This document shows, one piece after another, positions 20,351 to 30,143 of a stretch of 64,000 nt of DNA (positions are counted from its first letter, which is position 1; every line of letters begins with the position of its first letter). The position numbers and the translations under genes were made by a program. The stretch is from Endozoicomonas sp. 8E (GTDB lineage: Bacteria > Pseudomonadota > Gammaproteobacteria > Pseudomonadales > Endozoicomonadaceae): assembly GCF_032883915.1 (NCBI RefSeq), contig NZ_CP120717.1:1494501-1558500 (forward strand). Reading direction: 5' to 3'. The notes beneath the pieces are model-generated. The model made no database searches and had not been told where the DNA came from. It saw only the letters and a program-made list of their open reading frames with translations.

Positions 20351-20360
20351 TTTGTACAAA
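20351..20360. promoter_or_regulatory. Candidate YefM operator (TGTACA core palindrome)
   Basis: The 10-bp palindrome TTTGTACAAA lies 35 nt before the yefM start. The E. coli yefM-yoeB operator uses palindromes with a TGTACA core, so this is a good candidate autoregulatory site. Only one copy is evident; E. coli has two. Confidence 0.55.
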
Positions 20361-20394
20361 ATGTTGTTCAATTAATTGTTCAGGAAATACCACT

Positions 20395-20655
20395 ATGAAT
20401 GTAATCTCTTATTCTGAGGCCAGAAATAATCTGAAGTCGCTGCTTGATCAGGTGGCTGAAAATGCTAACCATACTATTATCCACCGCCGGGAAGGTGAGG
20501 CTGCCGTGATCATGTCACTGGACAGCTACAACAACCTGATGGAAAATCTTCACTTAATGTCATCTTCGAACAACATAAAACATTTGAATGAATCTATTGC
20601 TCAAATTGAGGCAGGTCAGGTTACAGAGAAAGGCTTGATTGATGACGAGGCATAA
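20395..20655 (+). CDS. yefM: Antitoxin YefM (Phd/YefM family)
   Basis: An 86-residue antitoxin beginning MNVISYSEARNNLKSLLDQV, the typical YefM DNA-binding N-terminus, with VIMSLDSYNNLMENLHLM in the middle. YefM binds and neutralises YoeB and represses the operon from the TGTACA-type operator. AGGAAA precedes the ATG by about 8 nt. It overlaps the toxin gene by 14 nt, which fits translational coupling. Confidence 0.92.
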   Translation: MNVISYSEARNNLKSLLDQVAENANHTIIHRREGEAAVIMSLDSYNNLMENLHLMSSSNNIKHLNESIAQIEAGQVTEKGLIDDEA

Positions 20656-20929
20656 AAGGTTGATATGTTGGTCAGAAAAAGCCTGGAGTGATTATCTTTA
20701 CTGGCAGGAACATGACAAAAAAATACTAGGGCGTATTAATAAGCTCATTACTGAAGGCTTGCGTGATCCATTTTCCGGAACAGGAAAGCCCGAGCCACTG
20801 AGGGGTAACTGGCAGGGCTATTGGTCACGTCGAATCACGGATGAGCACCGCCAGATTTATAAGGCGACAGACAAACAGTCAAATAAAATTGCAACAATCG
20901 CAAAATCAATTACGCTAGACACAAGATAA
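20642..20929 (+). CDS. yoeB: YoeB-type mRNA interferase toxin with an altered C-terminus
   Basis: About 95 residues. The body matches YoeB closely (ICWSEKAWSDYLYWQEHDKK, FSGTGKPEPLRGNWQGYWSR, RITDEHRQIYKATD), including the Glu/Arg positions of the RNase site. E. coli YoeB ends in a CRYHY-type tail whose His83 is catalytic; here the tail is IATIAKSITLDTR with no His or Tyr. The bases near 20890-20915 resemble a frame-shifted and mutated version of that tail. The toxin may therefore be weakened or dead. I use ATG 20642; TTG 20639 is also in frame. Confidence 0.82.
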   Translation: MTRHKRLICWSEKAWSDYLYWQEHDKKILGRINKLITEGLRDPFSGTGKPEPLRGNWQGYWSRRITDEHRQIYKATDKQSNKIATIAKSITLDTR

Positions 20930-20951
20930 ATCATTAAAAGGTGAATTTATC

Positions 20952-21518
20952 TTGTGGGTTTCAGCTACAAAGCTCGCTAAGATTGAAGGCGTAACCAGCC
21001 AAACTATAAGGCGCAAGATCGAAAGCGGTCACTACGAAAAAGTGAAGCAAACCAGTGATGGTCACTTCCGCATATTCATTAACCCGCAAAGGAAGATATG
21101 CTATGCAAGAGTTAGTTCTGGAAAGCAAAAACCCAGCATTGACATGCAAAAGCGTATCTTACTCCAAAAGCACCCTGACGCAGAATTTATCAGCGACATT
21201 GCCAGTGTTTTCAACTTTAAGCGAAAAGGACTGCAAACCATTCTGGAATCAGCGGTGTGCGGAAATCCAACCCATATTGTGGTTGCCACAAAAGATCGCC
21301 TTGCCCGATCAGGATTTGAACTTGTCAAGTGGCTTGTTGAATTATCGGGAGGACAAATCGAAGTTTTGGATGACCCGGATAACGCCAGTGAGTCATTCGA
21401 CACCCAAGAGCTTATCGGTTTCATTACCTCATTCTGCAATAGCCACTACGGGAAGCGATCTGCTAAAAGACGCAAAGAGAGTAGCGTCAAAAAAGGTCAG
21501 GTTTTACCCAGAGAATGA
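20952..21518 (+). mobile_element. tnpA: IS607-family serine transposase TnpA
   Basis: A 188-residue serine recombinase. The N-terminal MerR-like helix-turn-helix (WVSATKLAKIEGVTSQTIRR) is followed by the resolvase core CYARVSSGKQ with the catalytic Ser, then VVATKDRLARSGFELVKWLV. This arrangement (DNA-binding domain first) is the IS607 TnpA type. The start is TTG 20952. Its 3' end overlaps tnpB in another frame, so the two make one IS607-like element of roughly 1.7 kb (about 20940-22700). I could not define exact element ends. Confidence 0.85.
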
Positions 21519-22644
21519 GCAAGCCTATCACGATGCCCTGATACTCTATCGCAGGTCGTACAACCTTGCTGTTGAGCGTTTCCGCAACGATGACTATAAA
21601 GATGCCAGCGGAAAATTCATCAACATGCGACCTGCCATTAAAGCTCAAGTGAAGCAAGAGCAAAAAGAAAGTGGCAGGGCTTATAACTCGCTTGTTTCTG
21701 ATAATGGAACACTGGCGGCAGCGACCACATTCAAAGCGGTCTGCGAGCACAACAAGAAGCTCAAGGGAGCTAAAGAGAGCTTTGCAGAAATCAGTTTCAA
21801 AAGCCGCAAAGGTAGCAGGCACTCATTCTCTATTGACCGTTTGCCAAAGGGATTAAATCCCTGCGTACAGGCCCTTGGCAAGATTCACCTGACAGAGGAT
21901 GTGCCAGCAGAAGCGATTGGTAAATCTTGTGTCGTAACCTACGACAAAGGTCGCTGGTTCATTCAGGTTCAACAATATATTGAGCTAAATCCCGAAATCC
22001 AAGGGAAGGTTAGATGCGTTGGAGTTGACCCCGGAGTTCGCACCTTTGCCACGTGCTACAGCGAAAAAGAGGCATTGATAGCGGGTGATAACGTTGCAAA
22101 AACAAAGCTGTTCCCACTGATGAAACAAGTGGACAGCTTGATCAGTCAAAAGCAAAAAATCCTGAACACGCAGAAAGGCGTTAAGTTCCCCGACATGCCC
22201 CAGTGGGCAAGAGATCGGATTATTCATTTCAACAGGGAAATTGACCGGCTGAAATGCAAAAAGGATGACATTGTTCTTGATCTGCATAACCGGCTGGCGT
22301 TCGAGTTGGTGTCGAACTACGACGTTGTATTTTTGCCAACCTTTGAGACAAGAGGTATGGTCACACGCAAAGATAAGAAGGTTCGCACCATTCGCCGTAA
22401 CACCTGCCGCCAGATGCTTGACCTCAATCACTACCAATTCAAAAAGCGGCTTAAGTGGTACGCAAAAAAGTATGGAAAGCATGTGGTTGATTGCAACGAA
22501 GCCTATACATCCAAGACTCGATCATGGAGCGGGACCATTGACGAAAAATTAGGTTCTTCCAAGGTTATTAAGGGTGAGGGCTTCATCGTTGATTGTGATA
22601 TCAACGGTGCCAGAAATGTCTTTCTTAAGTGTTTAACAAGGTAG
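21370..22644 (+). mobile_element. tnpB: TnpB-like RNA-guided nuclease of the IS607 element, lacking zinc-ribbon cysteines
   Basis: The RuvC-type core is intact: GVDPGVRTFA (first Asp), FLPTFETRG (Glu) and DCDINGARNVF (last Asp). The N-terminal part is KKVRFYPENEQAYHDALILY with the usual TnpB helical region after it. In the region that normally holds a four-cysteine zinc ribbon the sequence is EAYTSKTRSWSGTIDE-KLGSSKVIKGEGFI, with none of the CxxC pairs. The open frame reaches back to 21055, but upstream codons only shadow tnpA. ATG 21370 is a plausible start; it overlaps tnpA by 149 nt and gives 424 residues. Confidence 0.75.
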
Positions 22645-22771
22645 CTTGAACCTTATCCATAACAGCGAGTGTTGCGCTCGTTGCGGATTTAATCAAGAGT
22701 TAATACTTGCAGCCTGTCGTTTCCACTATTAAAGCGGCCGCATTCTGTTTTGCACTTTGATGGCGTTAAAC

Positions 22772-24961
22772 TTAACCGCTCTTTCTAATCACCGTCATGT
22801 TGTTAAAAAACGACCGATTGGATTCATCAGCAAAAATATTCTCCAGAGTATCGGTCAACTTCCTGCGCCAGTTTGGATACTCTTCGCTGGTCCCGGGAAT
22901 ATTCACCGGGGAATCAATTTGCAAAACCTCTTCCAGCTGAATCACAGTGATTTTTGAGGCTGTTTTAGCCAGGTAATAATGCACTTTTTCCATTAAGTCC
23001 CTTGAGTATCCCATGGTGGAAATATCGTGTGGGTTCATGCCTTCAGGAAACTCATGGATGCTCGAAAGTGTTTTCAGTAAAGCCAATTTTTCTCTATGCC
23101 TTGCCTCTTTCTCCTGCAGAGCCCGGTCGTGATCATAAATGCCCAGTTGCAGACGCAAATCCAGATCCAGACAATTCCACCAGGCCTTCAGAGGGGGAAT
23201 GTCATGGTTGCTGATACAGGTCAAAGCCATGGGTTTATAGTCCAGAGGTGGCGTAAAATGATCACCCAGGCATTCAAAAAGAACCACTTCATTGGAGTAG
23301 AACAGAGCCGGTGGCAAAGTGGCCTGAATTTCAGGCGGAACTGTCCCGAGGTCTTCTCCGAATACCAGACACTGACGACGATGGCTCTCCAGTTTGATAA
23401 TGCCCAGCAAGTCGTCAAGGGGATAATAGACATAGGCGCCATAATCAGCCGTTTTGCCCTTGGGGCACCACCAGAGCCTTAGCAGCCCCATGACGTGATC
23501 AATTCTCAAAGCTCCGCAATGGCTCATATTAGCCTGAACCATTTCAATAAAGGGCTGGTACTGCTGAGCCTTTAGCACCCGGGGATTAAAGGGAGGCAAA
23601 CCCCAGTTCTGTCCCTGGGGAGCTACACCATCCGGGGGCGCACCAACGCCTGTATCCAGACAATACAGGCTGCGATGACTCCAGACATCAGAGCCGCCAC
23701 TGTCCACACCTACGGCCAAATCACGATAGATGCCCACCAGCATACCGGCTTCAATGGCCGCTTCCTGGGCTTTGGCCAGCTGATCTTCAGCCAGCCACTG
23801 TAAGTACATATAGTATTGAATGCGCTTTCGGTTATTGCTGGCAAAGGCTTTAACGGCACTGGATTCCGGATTTTGGAACAAAGGCTCCCAGCATGGCCAT
23901 CCCCAGTTATTGATGTCCAGCTTTTTGTAATGCTCATAAATAGCTTCATAGAGGGCGTGTTGCTCCAGAGCCGGGCCACGGTTTCTGCAAAAATCCAGAA
24001 AAGCTTTTCCCCTTGAGCTTTCGGGGTTCAGGTGTTGTTGATAGAAGTGTTCAAACAGTGAGTTTAGAAAACCAAACTTCAACCATGCTACCAGGCTGTA
24101 GTCTACGTATTCCTGATCTCTTGCCCGTTGCAGTTGTTCTTTGAACTCTGGCTCTTCAAATCGCTTCCGGGCTTCGTCACATTCCCTGAAGTCCGGCACA
24201 GCTGTGATATCGATATACAAGGGATTAATAAAGGTTCGACTCGATGGGCTGTAGGGGCTGGCATGAAGGGGGTTGGCAGGGTAAAGGGCATGAATAGGAT
24301 TCAGACCAATAACATCTGCGCCCTGTTCTGCCAGTTGAGTCGCCAACTGACTCAGGCTTGAAAAGTCACCCATACCCCAATCATGACGAGTTCGGAGTGT
24401 GTAAAGTTGAATTGCACTGCCCCATATCTTATTTCCACTACCCAGTCTTTCAGGTTCGTAGCAGGTTTCAGGAGCAATAATTATCAGTGCACTGTCTTGC
24501 GTATTGTTACTCTGCAGCGAGAGCCGATGGTAGCCAAGGGGTAAAGTTTCCGGCAATTTGAACGTCAGGTGATGATAGGTTTTACCCCCAAAAGTGCAAC
24601 TTTCCTCTATAGGCATATCGTCAGTATTCAGATTCAGTGAGTGGTGGCCAGCGGTTTCCAGTATTATTTCGCCTTTGAACAGATGACCCAGCTGTTGATC
24701 TTCAAGGTGCAGACTGACCTGATAGGTTTGTCCCTGTGTGAAGACTAAAACGGGATGCAAAAGTTGCTGCCACCTCTGCTGTTCAATGTCTGTAATCGCC
24801 TGTTTTATCGCGTCGTCAGACTTAACGTTCAATCCCATGGCGGCGAGAATCGGCAGTTTGTATTCGATGGGGACGCTGACAGGCTCACCCGCCCAGTCAC
24901 TGTATTCTCCAGAAACGCGATAGTACCCGGCCAGCTGTTCAATCAGATCAGGATCAGACAT
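22772..24961 (-). CDS. malQ: 4-alpha-glucanotransferase (amylomaltase) MalQ
   Basis: A 729-residue GH77 enzyme. Family signatures include WGSAIQLYTLRTRHDWGMGD near the start of the catalytic domain, GLYRDLAVG-type YRDLAVGVDSGGSDVW with the nucleophile Asp, and ALRIDHVMGLLRLWW. Downstream come VFGEDLGTVPPEI (acid/base Glu) and TCISNHDIPPLKAWW. The N-terminal 170 residues are the extra domain of proteobacterial MalQ. It transfers glucan chains between maltodextrins and frees glucose in the cytoplasm. It is the last gene of the leftward malEFGKQ cluster, 14 nt after malK. Confidence 0.95.
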   Translation of the reverse strand: MSDPDLIEQLAGYYRVSGEYSDWAGEPVSVPIEYKLPILAAMGLNVKSDDAIKQAITDIEQQRWQQLLHPVLVFTQGQTYQVSLHLEDQQLGHLFKGEIILETAGHHSLNLNTDDMPIEESCTFGGKTYHHLTFKLPETLPLGYHRLSLQSNNTQDSALIIIAPETCYEPERLGSGNKIWGSAIQLYTLRTRHDWGMGDFSSLSQLATQLAEQGADVIGLNPIHALYPANPLHASPYSPSSRTFINPLYIDITAVPDFRECDEARKRFEEPEFKEQLQRARDQEYVDYSLVAWLKFGFLNSLFEHFYQQHLNPESSRGKAFLDFCRNRGPALEQHALYEAIYEHYKKLDINNWGWPCWEPLFQNPESSAVKAFASNNRKRIQYYMYLQWLAEDQLAKAQEAAIEAGMLVGIYRDLAVGVDSGGSDVWSHRSLYCLDTGVGAPPDGVAPQGQNWGLPPFNPRVLKAQQYQPFIEMVQANMSHCGALRIDHVMGLLRLWWCPKGKTADYGAYVYYPLDDLLGIIKLESHRRQCLVFGEDLGTVPPEIQATLPPALFYSNEVVLFECLGDHFTPPLDYKPMALTCISNHDIPPLKAWWNCLDLDLRLQLGIYDHDRALQEKEARHREKLALLKTLSSIHEFPEGMNPHDISTMGYSRDLMEKVHYYLAKTASKITVIQLEEVLQIDSPVNIPGTSEEYPNWRRKLTDTLENIFADESNRSFFNNMTVIRKSG

Positions 24962-24975
24962 AACGCTCTCTCTTA

Positions 24976-26109
24976 TCAGTCGTGGGCCGGCGCCTGGGTG
25001 CGAGGAAAAGCCTTGCCCTCAGCATTGAAGAGGTGACAAAACTGAACCGGAAGCTCAATTTTCATCTTGCTGCCTGCATCACGTTTTTTTGAGTCTTCTA
25101 CCCGGACAATAAAGTTTTCTCGAATGGTATCGTGGCTCATGTATATGTAAGATTCGGCGCCCAGACGCTCCAGCGTTTCAACCTTGCCTTCGACAGCGTT
25201 GCCATTATCCGTTTCTGCCAGAGCATCTTCGGGCCGAATACCCAGCACGACCCTGTCACCCTTTTTGGCACCCTGGCAGTCAACATTTGTCCGGAGTATT
25301 TCACCGGTGGTTAATTTGACTAGGGTTTCGCTGTTGCCGGTCTCTTCAATAAAACCGTCAAAGAAATTCATTTTGGGTGAACCGATAAATCCGGCAACGA
25401 ACAGGTTGGCGGGTTGGTGATAAAGCTCCAATGGCTTGCCAACCTGCTCCAGGTTAGTTTTTGCCCCTTGAGCCAGAGGACTCAGGACAACAATCTGATC
25501 CGCCAGAGTCATGGCTTCAATCTGGTCATGGGTGACATAGATAGACGTTGTTTGCAGACGGTTGTGGAGTCGGGCTATTTCCTGCCGCATCTGAACCCGA
25601 AGCGCGACATCGAGATTGGACAGCGGCTCATCAAACAAAAAGACCCTTGGCTGCTGCACAATGGAGCGGCCGATAGCCACCCTTTGTCGTTGACCTCCGG
25701 ACATGGCTTTTGGCTTTCGATCCAGCAGGGCTTCCAGTTGGAGAATACGGGCGGCTTCTTCAACCCGGCTTTTGATTAATGATTTATCGGCTCTTGCCAG
25801 CTTCAGACCAAAGGCCATATTTTCAGCCACCGACATGTGTGGGTAGAGAGCGTAAGACTGGAAGACCATGCCTACCCTGCGCTCGTTCGGTGGCCAGTCA
25901 TTCACCTGCTCTCCGGCAATGAACATTTTGCCTTCAGTGATATCTTCAAGGCCACAGACCATTCGAAGCAGAGTGGACTTACCGCAGCCAGAAGGCCCGA
26001 TAAACGCAATGAATTCACCTTCTGCAATGTTCAGGTTGATATTCCTGAGAACCCAGGTCTTACCCTGGTCATAGCTTTTGGAAATATTGACAAGCTTAAC
26101 TTCAGCCAT
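24976..26109 (-). CDS. malK: Maltose/maltodextrin ABC transporter ATPase MalK
   Basis: A 377-residue MalK/UgpC-type ATPase. It has Walker A GPSGCGKST, the signature MSGGQRQRVAIGRS, Walker B VFLFDEPLSNLD and the switch His in YVTHDQ. The C-terminal regulatory domain follows (VVLGIRPEDAL, about residues 240-370). Two copies power MalFG and in E. coli also sequester MalT. It is separated from malG by an inserted inverted-repeat element, where the enteric operons have malK divergent from malEFG. Confidence 0.95.
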   Translation of the reverse strand: MAEVKLVNISKSYDQGKTWVLRNINLNIAEGEFIAFIGPSGCGKSTLLRMVCGLEDITEGKMFIAGEQVNDWPPNERRVGMVFQSYALYPHMSVAENMAFGLKLARADKSLIKSRVEEAARILQLEALLDRKPKAMSGGQRQRVAIGRSIVQQPRVFLFDEPLSNLDVALRVQMRQEIARLHNRLQTTSIYVTHDQIEAMTLADQIVVLSPLAQGAKTNLEQVGKPLELYHQPANLFVAGFIGSPKMNFFDGFIEETGNSETLVKLTTGEILRTNVDCQGAKKGDRVVLGIRPEDALAETDNGNAVEGKVETLERLGAESYIYMSHDTIRENFIVRVEDSKKRDAGSKMKIELPVQFCHLFNAEGKAFPRTQAPAHD

Positions 26110-26142
26110 AAGGTTTTCCGTTTTTTATACGCTGAACCCGCC

Positions 26143-26353
26143 AGGAGCCTGTCGGACTTGATCGTCCGTTGCGAGTATTGCGAGAAATTGAGGATGAAAA
26201 TTTCTGCTTCTGAGGAGAATAGTGGGGCTATTTGACGAAAAAGCAGGAATTTTTAGACCAATTTATCGCAACCGCACGACTGCATGGACGCAGGAGCTAG
26301 AGCAACTCAGGAGCAGTTGCCGCGTAGCACAGCCTCAAGTCCGAAAGGCTCCT
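26143..26353. repeat. MITE-like inverted-repeat element inside the mal operon
   Basis: A 211-bp element bounded by near-perfect 19-bp inverted repeats: AGGAGCCTGTCGGACTTGA on the left, and on the right a sequence whose complement is AGGAGCCTTTCGGACTTGA. It has no coding capacity. Its interior (GAAATTGAGGATGAAAATT, CTATTTGACGA, GACTGCATGGACGCAGGAGC) recurs at 61452-63678. The right end abuts the malG stop codon at 26352-26354, so the malG C-terminus GGVKG is intact. It lies in the transcribed malG-malK gap and could fold in the mRNA. Confidence 0.75.
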
Positions 26354-27239
26354 AACCTTTGACACCACCTGAAGTCAGACCACCGACAATCCAGCGCTGG
26401 CACAACAGGAAAATAATAGAGATGGGCAGACCTGACAGAACGGCTGCCGCAGCAAAGTCGCCCCAGAGATAATTCTGTGGATTCAGATATTGTCTGGAGC
26501 CAACCGCCAGCGTCAGGTTATCCATACTTTGCAAAAGCACTGAAGCCACGGGATATTCAGCAATATTGGTAATGAAGGCCAGAATAAAGACCACCGCCAG
26601 AATGGGTGTCGACAGCGGCAGCAATACAAAACGAAACGCCTGCCAGGGCGTTGCTCCGTCAATCGCTGCAGCTTCTTCAAGGGATGAGTCAATGGTTTCG
26701 AAGTAACCCTTGATCAACCAGATGTGCAGGGCCAGACCACCCAGATAAGCGACAGTTACCGAACCCAGTGTGTCCAGTCCTAACCAGGGAACATAGTTAC
26801 CGATCTGCTCAAACAGGGAGTATATGGCAACCAGTGCCAGTACCGCTGGAAACATTTGCAGAATCATCATGGTGGTAAGCAAGGATTCCTTGAATCGGAA
26901 TCTCAGTCTGGCGAATGCGTAGGCGCCCGTGGTTGATAGCAGCAGGATCAGCACCGTGGAAATAAACGCTACTTTGATAGAGTTCCATAACCAGAGAAGA
27001 ACAGGGAAGGGAGAATGGGTGATGGAGCCATCGGCATTTTCCCAGGGAATACCCAAAGCCAGATACCAGTGTTCCAGACTGGGATTACTGGGTATCAGGT
27101 CACCGGTAGCAAAGTTACCGGAACGAAAAGACACTGAAATAATCATCAGGAAGGGAAACATGATCAGGCAGAGAAAGAGAATCATAAAAATTCTGGCGGA
27201 CCACACCCGGTATTTCAGGTTTTTTGACTGTACCATCAT
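26352..27239 (-). CDS. malG: Maltose ABC transporter permease MalG
   Basis: A 295-residue inner membrane permease with six predicted helices and the EAA loop that contacts MalK ([20 protein letters not shown]). The C-terminus [13 protein letters not shown] is the same type as E. coli MalG, so the protein is complete despite the element that starts at its stop codon. It pairs with MalF and lies 6 nt after it. Confidence 0.95.
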   Translation of the reverse strand: MMVQSKNLKYRVWSARIFMILFLCLIMFPFLMIISVSFRSGNFATGDLIPSNPSLEHWYLALGIPWENADGSITHSPFPVLLWLWNSIKVAFISTVLILLLSTTGAYAFARLRFRFKESLLTTMMILQMFPAVLALVAIYSLFEQIGNYVPWLGLDTLGSVTVAYLGGLALHIWLIKGYFETIDSSLEEAAAIDGATPWQAFRFVLLPLSTPILAVVFILAFITNIAEYPVASVLLQSMDNLTLAVGSRQYLNPQNYLWGDFAAAAVLSGLPISIIFLLCQRWIVGGLTSGGVKG

Positions 27240-27245
27240 AGTCGT

Positions 27246-28796
27246 TCACTCCATTACCTGTTTAGTCGCTTTCAGGTTCACCCAGGCTATGATGCCCACC
27301 ATGATGAAGATGAAGGTGGCTATGGCAGAAGCCAGGCCGTAATCCTGACCGTACTGGCCAAATGCGATCCGGAAGGTATAGCTCACCAGAATGTCGGTGG
27401 CACCTGCCGGAGTGCTGGCACCAATGATATTGGGAGCACCGTCAGTCAGTAGTGCAATCAGAACCAGGTTGTTGAAGTTGAATGCAAAGCTGGCGATCAA
27501 CAGCGGTGTCAGTGGCTTTATGATCATGGGTAAAGTGATGTTAAAGAAGTTCTGGATGGGGGAGGCGCCGTCTATTGCTGAAGCTTCATAAAGAGTATCT
27601 GGAATAGACTTCAACAGGCCAATGGCAAGAATCATCATGTAGGGATAACCCAGCCAGGTATTAACGATCAGGACCATGGTTTTTGCCAGATACTCATTGC
27701 TGAACCATTCGGGTTGAACCCCAAAGAGCATGTTTAGCAGCATATTGATCTCACCAAAATTCTGATTAAACAGGCCCCTGAAGATCAAAATAGAAATGAA
27801 GGCCGGAACTGCATAAGGAAGAATTAACAGCAGTCGGTATAAGTTATTGCCTTTCAGGGGTTCCCACTGCACCAGGCAGGCCATCAGCAAACCTACAGTC
27901 AAGGTGAAGAGTACCGAGAGAGCTGCAAATACCAAGGTCCAGAGGAAAATCTGTAAAAAAGGGCCCTGGATTCCGGGATCTTTGAGCACCCGAACAAAAT
28001 TATCCCAGCCATTATAGACGACAAAGCCCGGTCTTACCTGCTTGCCCGCTGAATCAGGCTGCCCTTCAGGCACTTCGATATAATAGCCCGTTGTATGATC
28101 AGGCTTTAGCAGGTTGCCATTACGCGTGTCCTGCAGAGTGTCATTACCAATGTCACGATAAATTTTTGACATGGGACCAAATTTTCTCAGGCTGGTCATT
28201 GTCAGCTCAGTATTGTCAGGCAGTTCTACGTCCAGTTTTTTGAGGGTACTCCGAAGCTTTATGGTCTCCTTGAGGGGGAGTTCATTGCCCCCAGGAAGGT
28301 CCGGTGACAAGTCAGCTTTCAATGGCGTTGGAATGACGGTTTCGTTGAACGGCTGGCTTATAAGGTACTTGTCTGTTTCCTTCTTACTGATAAATAGAAC
28401 CCGGTACTCAGCCCCCTGCTGATAAACCCTGAAATGGTAGGACTCACCCTCTGTTTTATAGGTTTTGCCCAGATGCAGGATTTTTACTCGCTCGATGGAT
28501 AAAAGGTGGCTGGAACTGTAATTTGTGAATGCGACATATACCGTATAGATCAGGGGGAAAACTATAAATATCGATACACCCAGAATTGCAGGGAAAACAT
28601 ATCGGTAGTTGTAGCCGTCAGTGCTGATGAACACCCAGGTGCCGACGCAGACAATCAGCAGAATGATCAGGGCAAAAGCAAACTCTCCCTGAAAGTACAT
28701 CAGGGCCACGCCGTAGAGCAGCACAAGGTCAATCATGCCAATCAACCCACATACGAACCACGTTAATGGGCTCTTTGCTTTCTGATCAGCCTCCAT
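27246..28796 (-). CDS. malF: Maltose ABC transporter permease MalF
   Basis: A 516-residue permease, the same size as E. coli MalF (514). It keeps the large periplasmic P2 loop (about residues 95-275) between the third and fourth helices and the EAA loop YEASAIDGASPIQNFFNITL. Substrate passes through MalF in the MalFGK2 complex. It starts about 130 nt after malE; that gap shows no strong hairpin that I can define. Confidence 0.95.
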   Translation of the reverse strand: MEADQKAKSPLTWFVCGLIGMIDLVLLYGVALMYFQGEFAFALIILLIVCVGTWVFISTDGYNYRYVFPAILGVSIFIVFPLIYTVYVAFTNYSSSHLLSIERVKILHLGKTYKTEGESYHFRVYQQGAEYRVLFISKKETDKYLISQPFNETVIPTPLKADLSPDLPGGNELPLKETIKLRSTLKKLDVELPDNTELTMTSLRKFGPMSKIYRDIGNDTLQDTRNGNLLKPDHTTGYYIEVPEGQPDSAGKQVRPGFVVYNGWDNFVRVLKDPGIQGPFLQIFLWTLVFAALSVLFTLTVGLLMACLVQWEPLKGNNLYRLLLILPYAVPAFISILIFRGLFNQNFGEINMLLNMLFGVQPEWFSNEYLAKTMVLIVNTWLGYPYMMILAIGLLKSIPDTLYEASAIDGASPIQNFFNITLPMIIKPLTPLLIASFAFNFNNLVLIALLTDGAPNIIGASTPAGATDILVSYTFRIAFGQYGQDYGLASAIATFIFIMVGIIAWVNLKATKQVME

Positions 28797-28925
28797 AAAG
28801 TCGACTCCTGGAGCAGATTTAGCTCACACATTCTGATCCGGTGGGCTTGAAACTGCATGAATCACTCTCGAAATCACTTGTCGTATTTCACCGCGTTGAG
28901 ATAAGTAAAAGGGGATCTAGTCAGC

Positions 28926-30143
28926 CTAGTTGACAATCTGCCTGGCTGCTTCATTAAGCGCATTCTTATAGTCCTGTCTACCGGAGGTAATGTTCAGCAG
29001 AGCAGACTCCATGGCTGACCAGAATTTGCCCATTTCCGGTACATTGGGCATGAGCAAGCCGTTGACGGCATTTTCGTAGGTAACCTTGATGCGAGGATCT
29101 TTTTCCAGTTCCTTCATGTAGCTTTTGTTGACCACAGCACCCAGTGGAACATCGCTGTTCATAGTACGAAGACCGTCGTCTGTTAGCAGGTAGTTTTCAA
29201 GAAACTCTTTTGACAGGGCTTTATTAGGACTGGCACTGTTCAAGGTGGCTCCCCAGACGCCAACAAATGCTTTGGAACGCTGGCCATTGATGCTGGGCAA
29301 AGCGGCCACACCATAATTCAGATCTTTGCCGTCGATTTTGGTTTTGTCCAGGTTTGACCAGGCCCAGGGGCCGGTAATCATCATGGCTGACTGGCCCTTG
29401 TTGAAGCTGGATTCCATAACACCATAATCAACGCCTCTGGGCATAACGCCCTTGTCAATCAGCTCGGTCAGCATTTTGGCACCGGCCATGGCTCCGGCGT
29501 TATTGACTCCGGTGTCTTTAACATCATAACCAGTCGGTGTTCTTTTGAAGACATAGCCGCCATCTGCAGCAAGCATCGGCATAGTGAAGTAAGGCTGGAT
29601 CTGATCCCACATAATGGTAGTAACTTTGCGTTTGGCCAGTTTGTCTTTAAGAGGAAACATTTCCTCAAATGAGCCGGGAGGGTTTGGCAACAGATCCTTG
29701 TTGTAGATCAGGCTGATGGCCTCCATAGAGACAGGGTAACCATAGATCTTGCCGTTAACCGTCATCGCCTGCCAGCCCAGATCGTCAATCTTGCTTTTGA
29801 AATCCGGAGCTGGATTTACAGGGGAAAGAAGACCGCTCTGGGCCCATTCACCGTATCGGTCATGGGCCCAGAAGAGAATGTCTGGTCCACCACCGGACGC
29901 TGCAGACTGTTGAAAACGATCAGTAATGTTTTCCGGAATCTCAACTTTAACCTTGATGCCGGTGTCTTCCTCAAACTCCTTGCCGACTTCCCGGATACCG
30001 TTGTAGGCCTTGTCACCGCCTACCCAGATCACCAGTTCATCATCCTGGAAGGAGAAGGCCTGGAAAGGGCTGAGAGCAGTCCCGAGAGTGATTGCAGCTG
30101 CAGCTATGGTTTTGCCAAGTGGAGTACCCAGTAATCTGATCAT
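28926..30143 (-). CDS. malE: Periplasmic maltose/maltodextrin-binding protein MalE
   Basis: A 405-residue type 1 solute-binding protein with a signal peptide (cleavage probably near FQAFS). It matches MalE along its length: [60 protein letters not shown] and [19 protein letters not shown]. It delivers maltose and maltodextrins to MalFGK2. As the first gene of the leftward operon, it should have the operon promoter in 30144-30500. Confidence 0.95.
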   Translation of the reverse strand: MIRLLGTPLGKTIAAAAITLGTALSPFQAFSFQDDELVIWVGGDKAYNGIREVGKEFEEDTGIKVKVEIPENITDRFQQSAASGGGPDILFWAHDRYGEWAQSGLLSPVNPAPDFKSKIDDLGWQAMTVNGKIYGYPVSMEAISLIYNKDLLPNPPGSFEEMFPLKDKLAKRKVTTIMWDQIQPYFTMPMLAADGGYVFKRTPTGYDVKDTGVNNAGAMAGAKMLTELIDKGVMPRGVDYGVMESSFNKGQSAMMITGPWAWSNLDKTKIDGKDLNYGVAALPSINGQRSKAFVGVWGATLNSASPNKALSKEFLENYLLTDDGLRTMNSDVPLGAVVNKSYMKELEKDPRIKVTYENAVNGLLMPNVPEMGKFWSAMESALLNITSGRQDYKNALNEAARQIVN

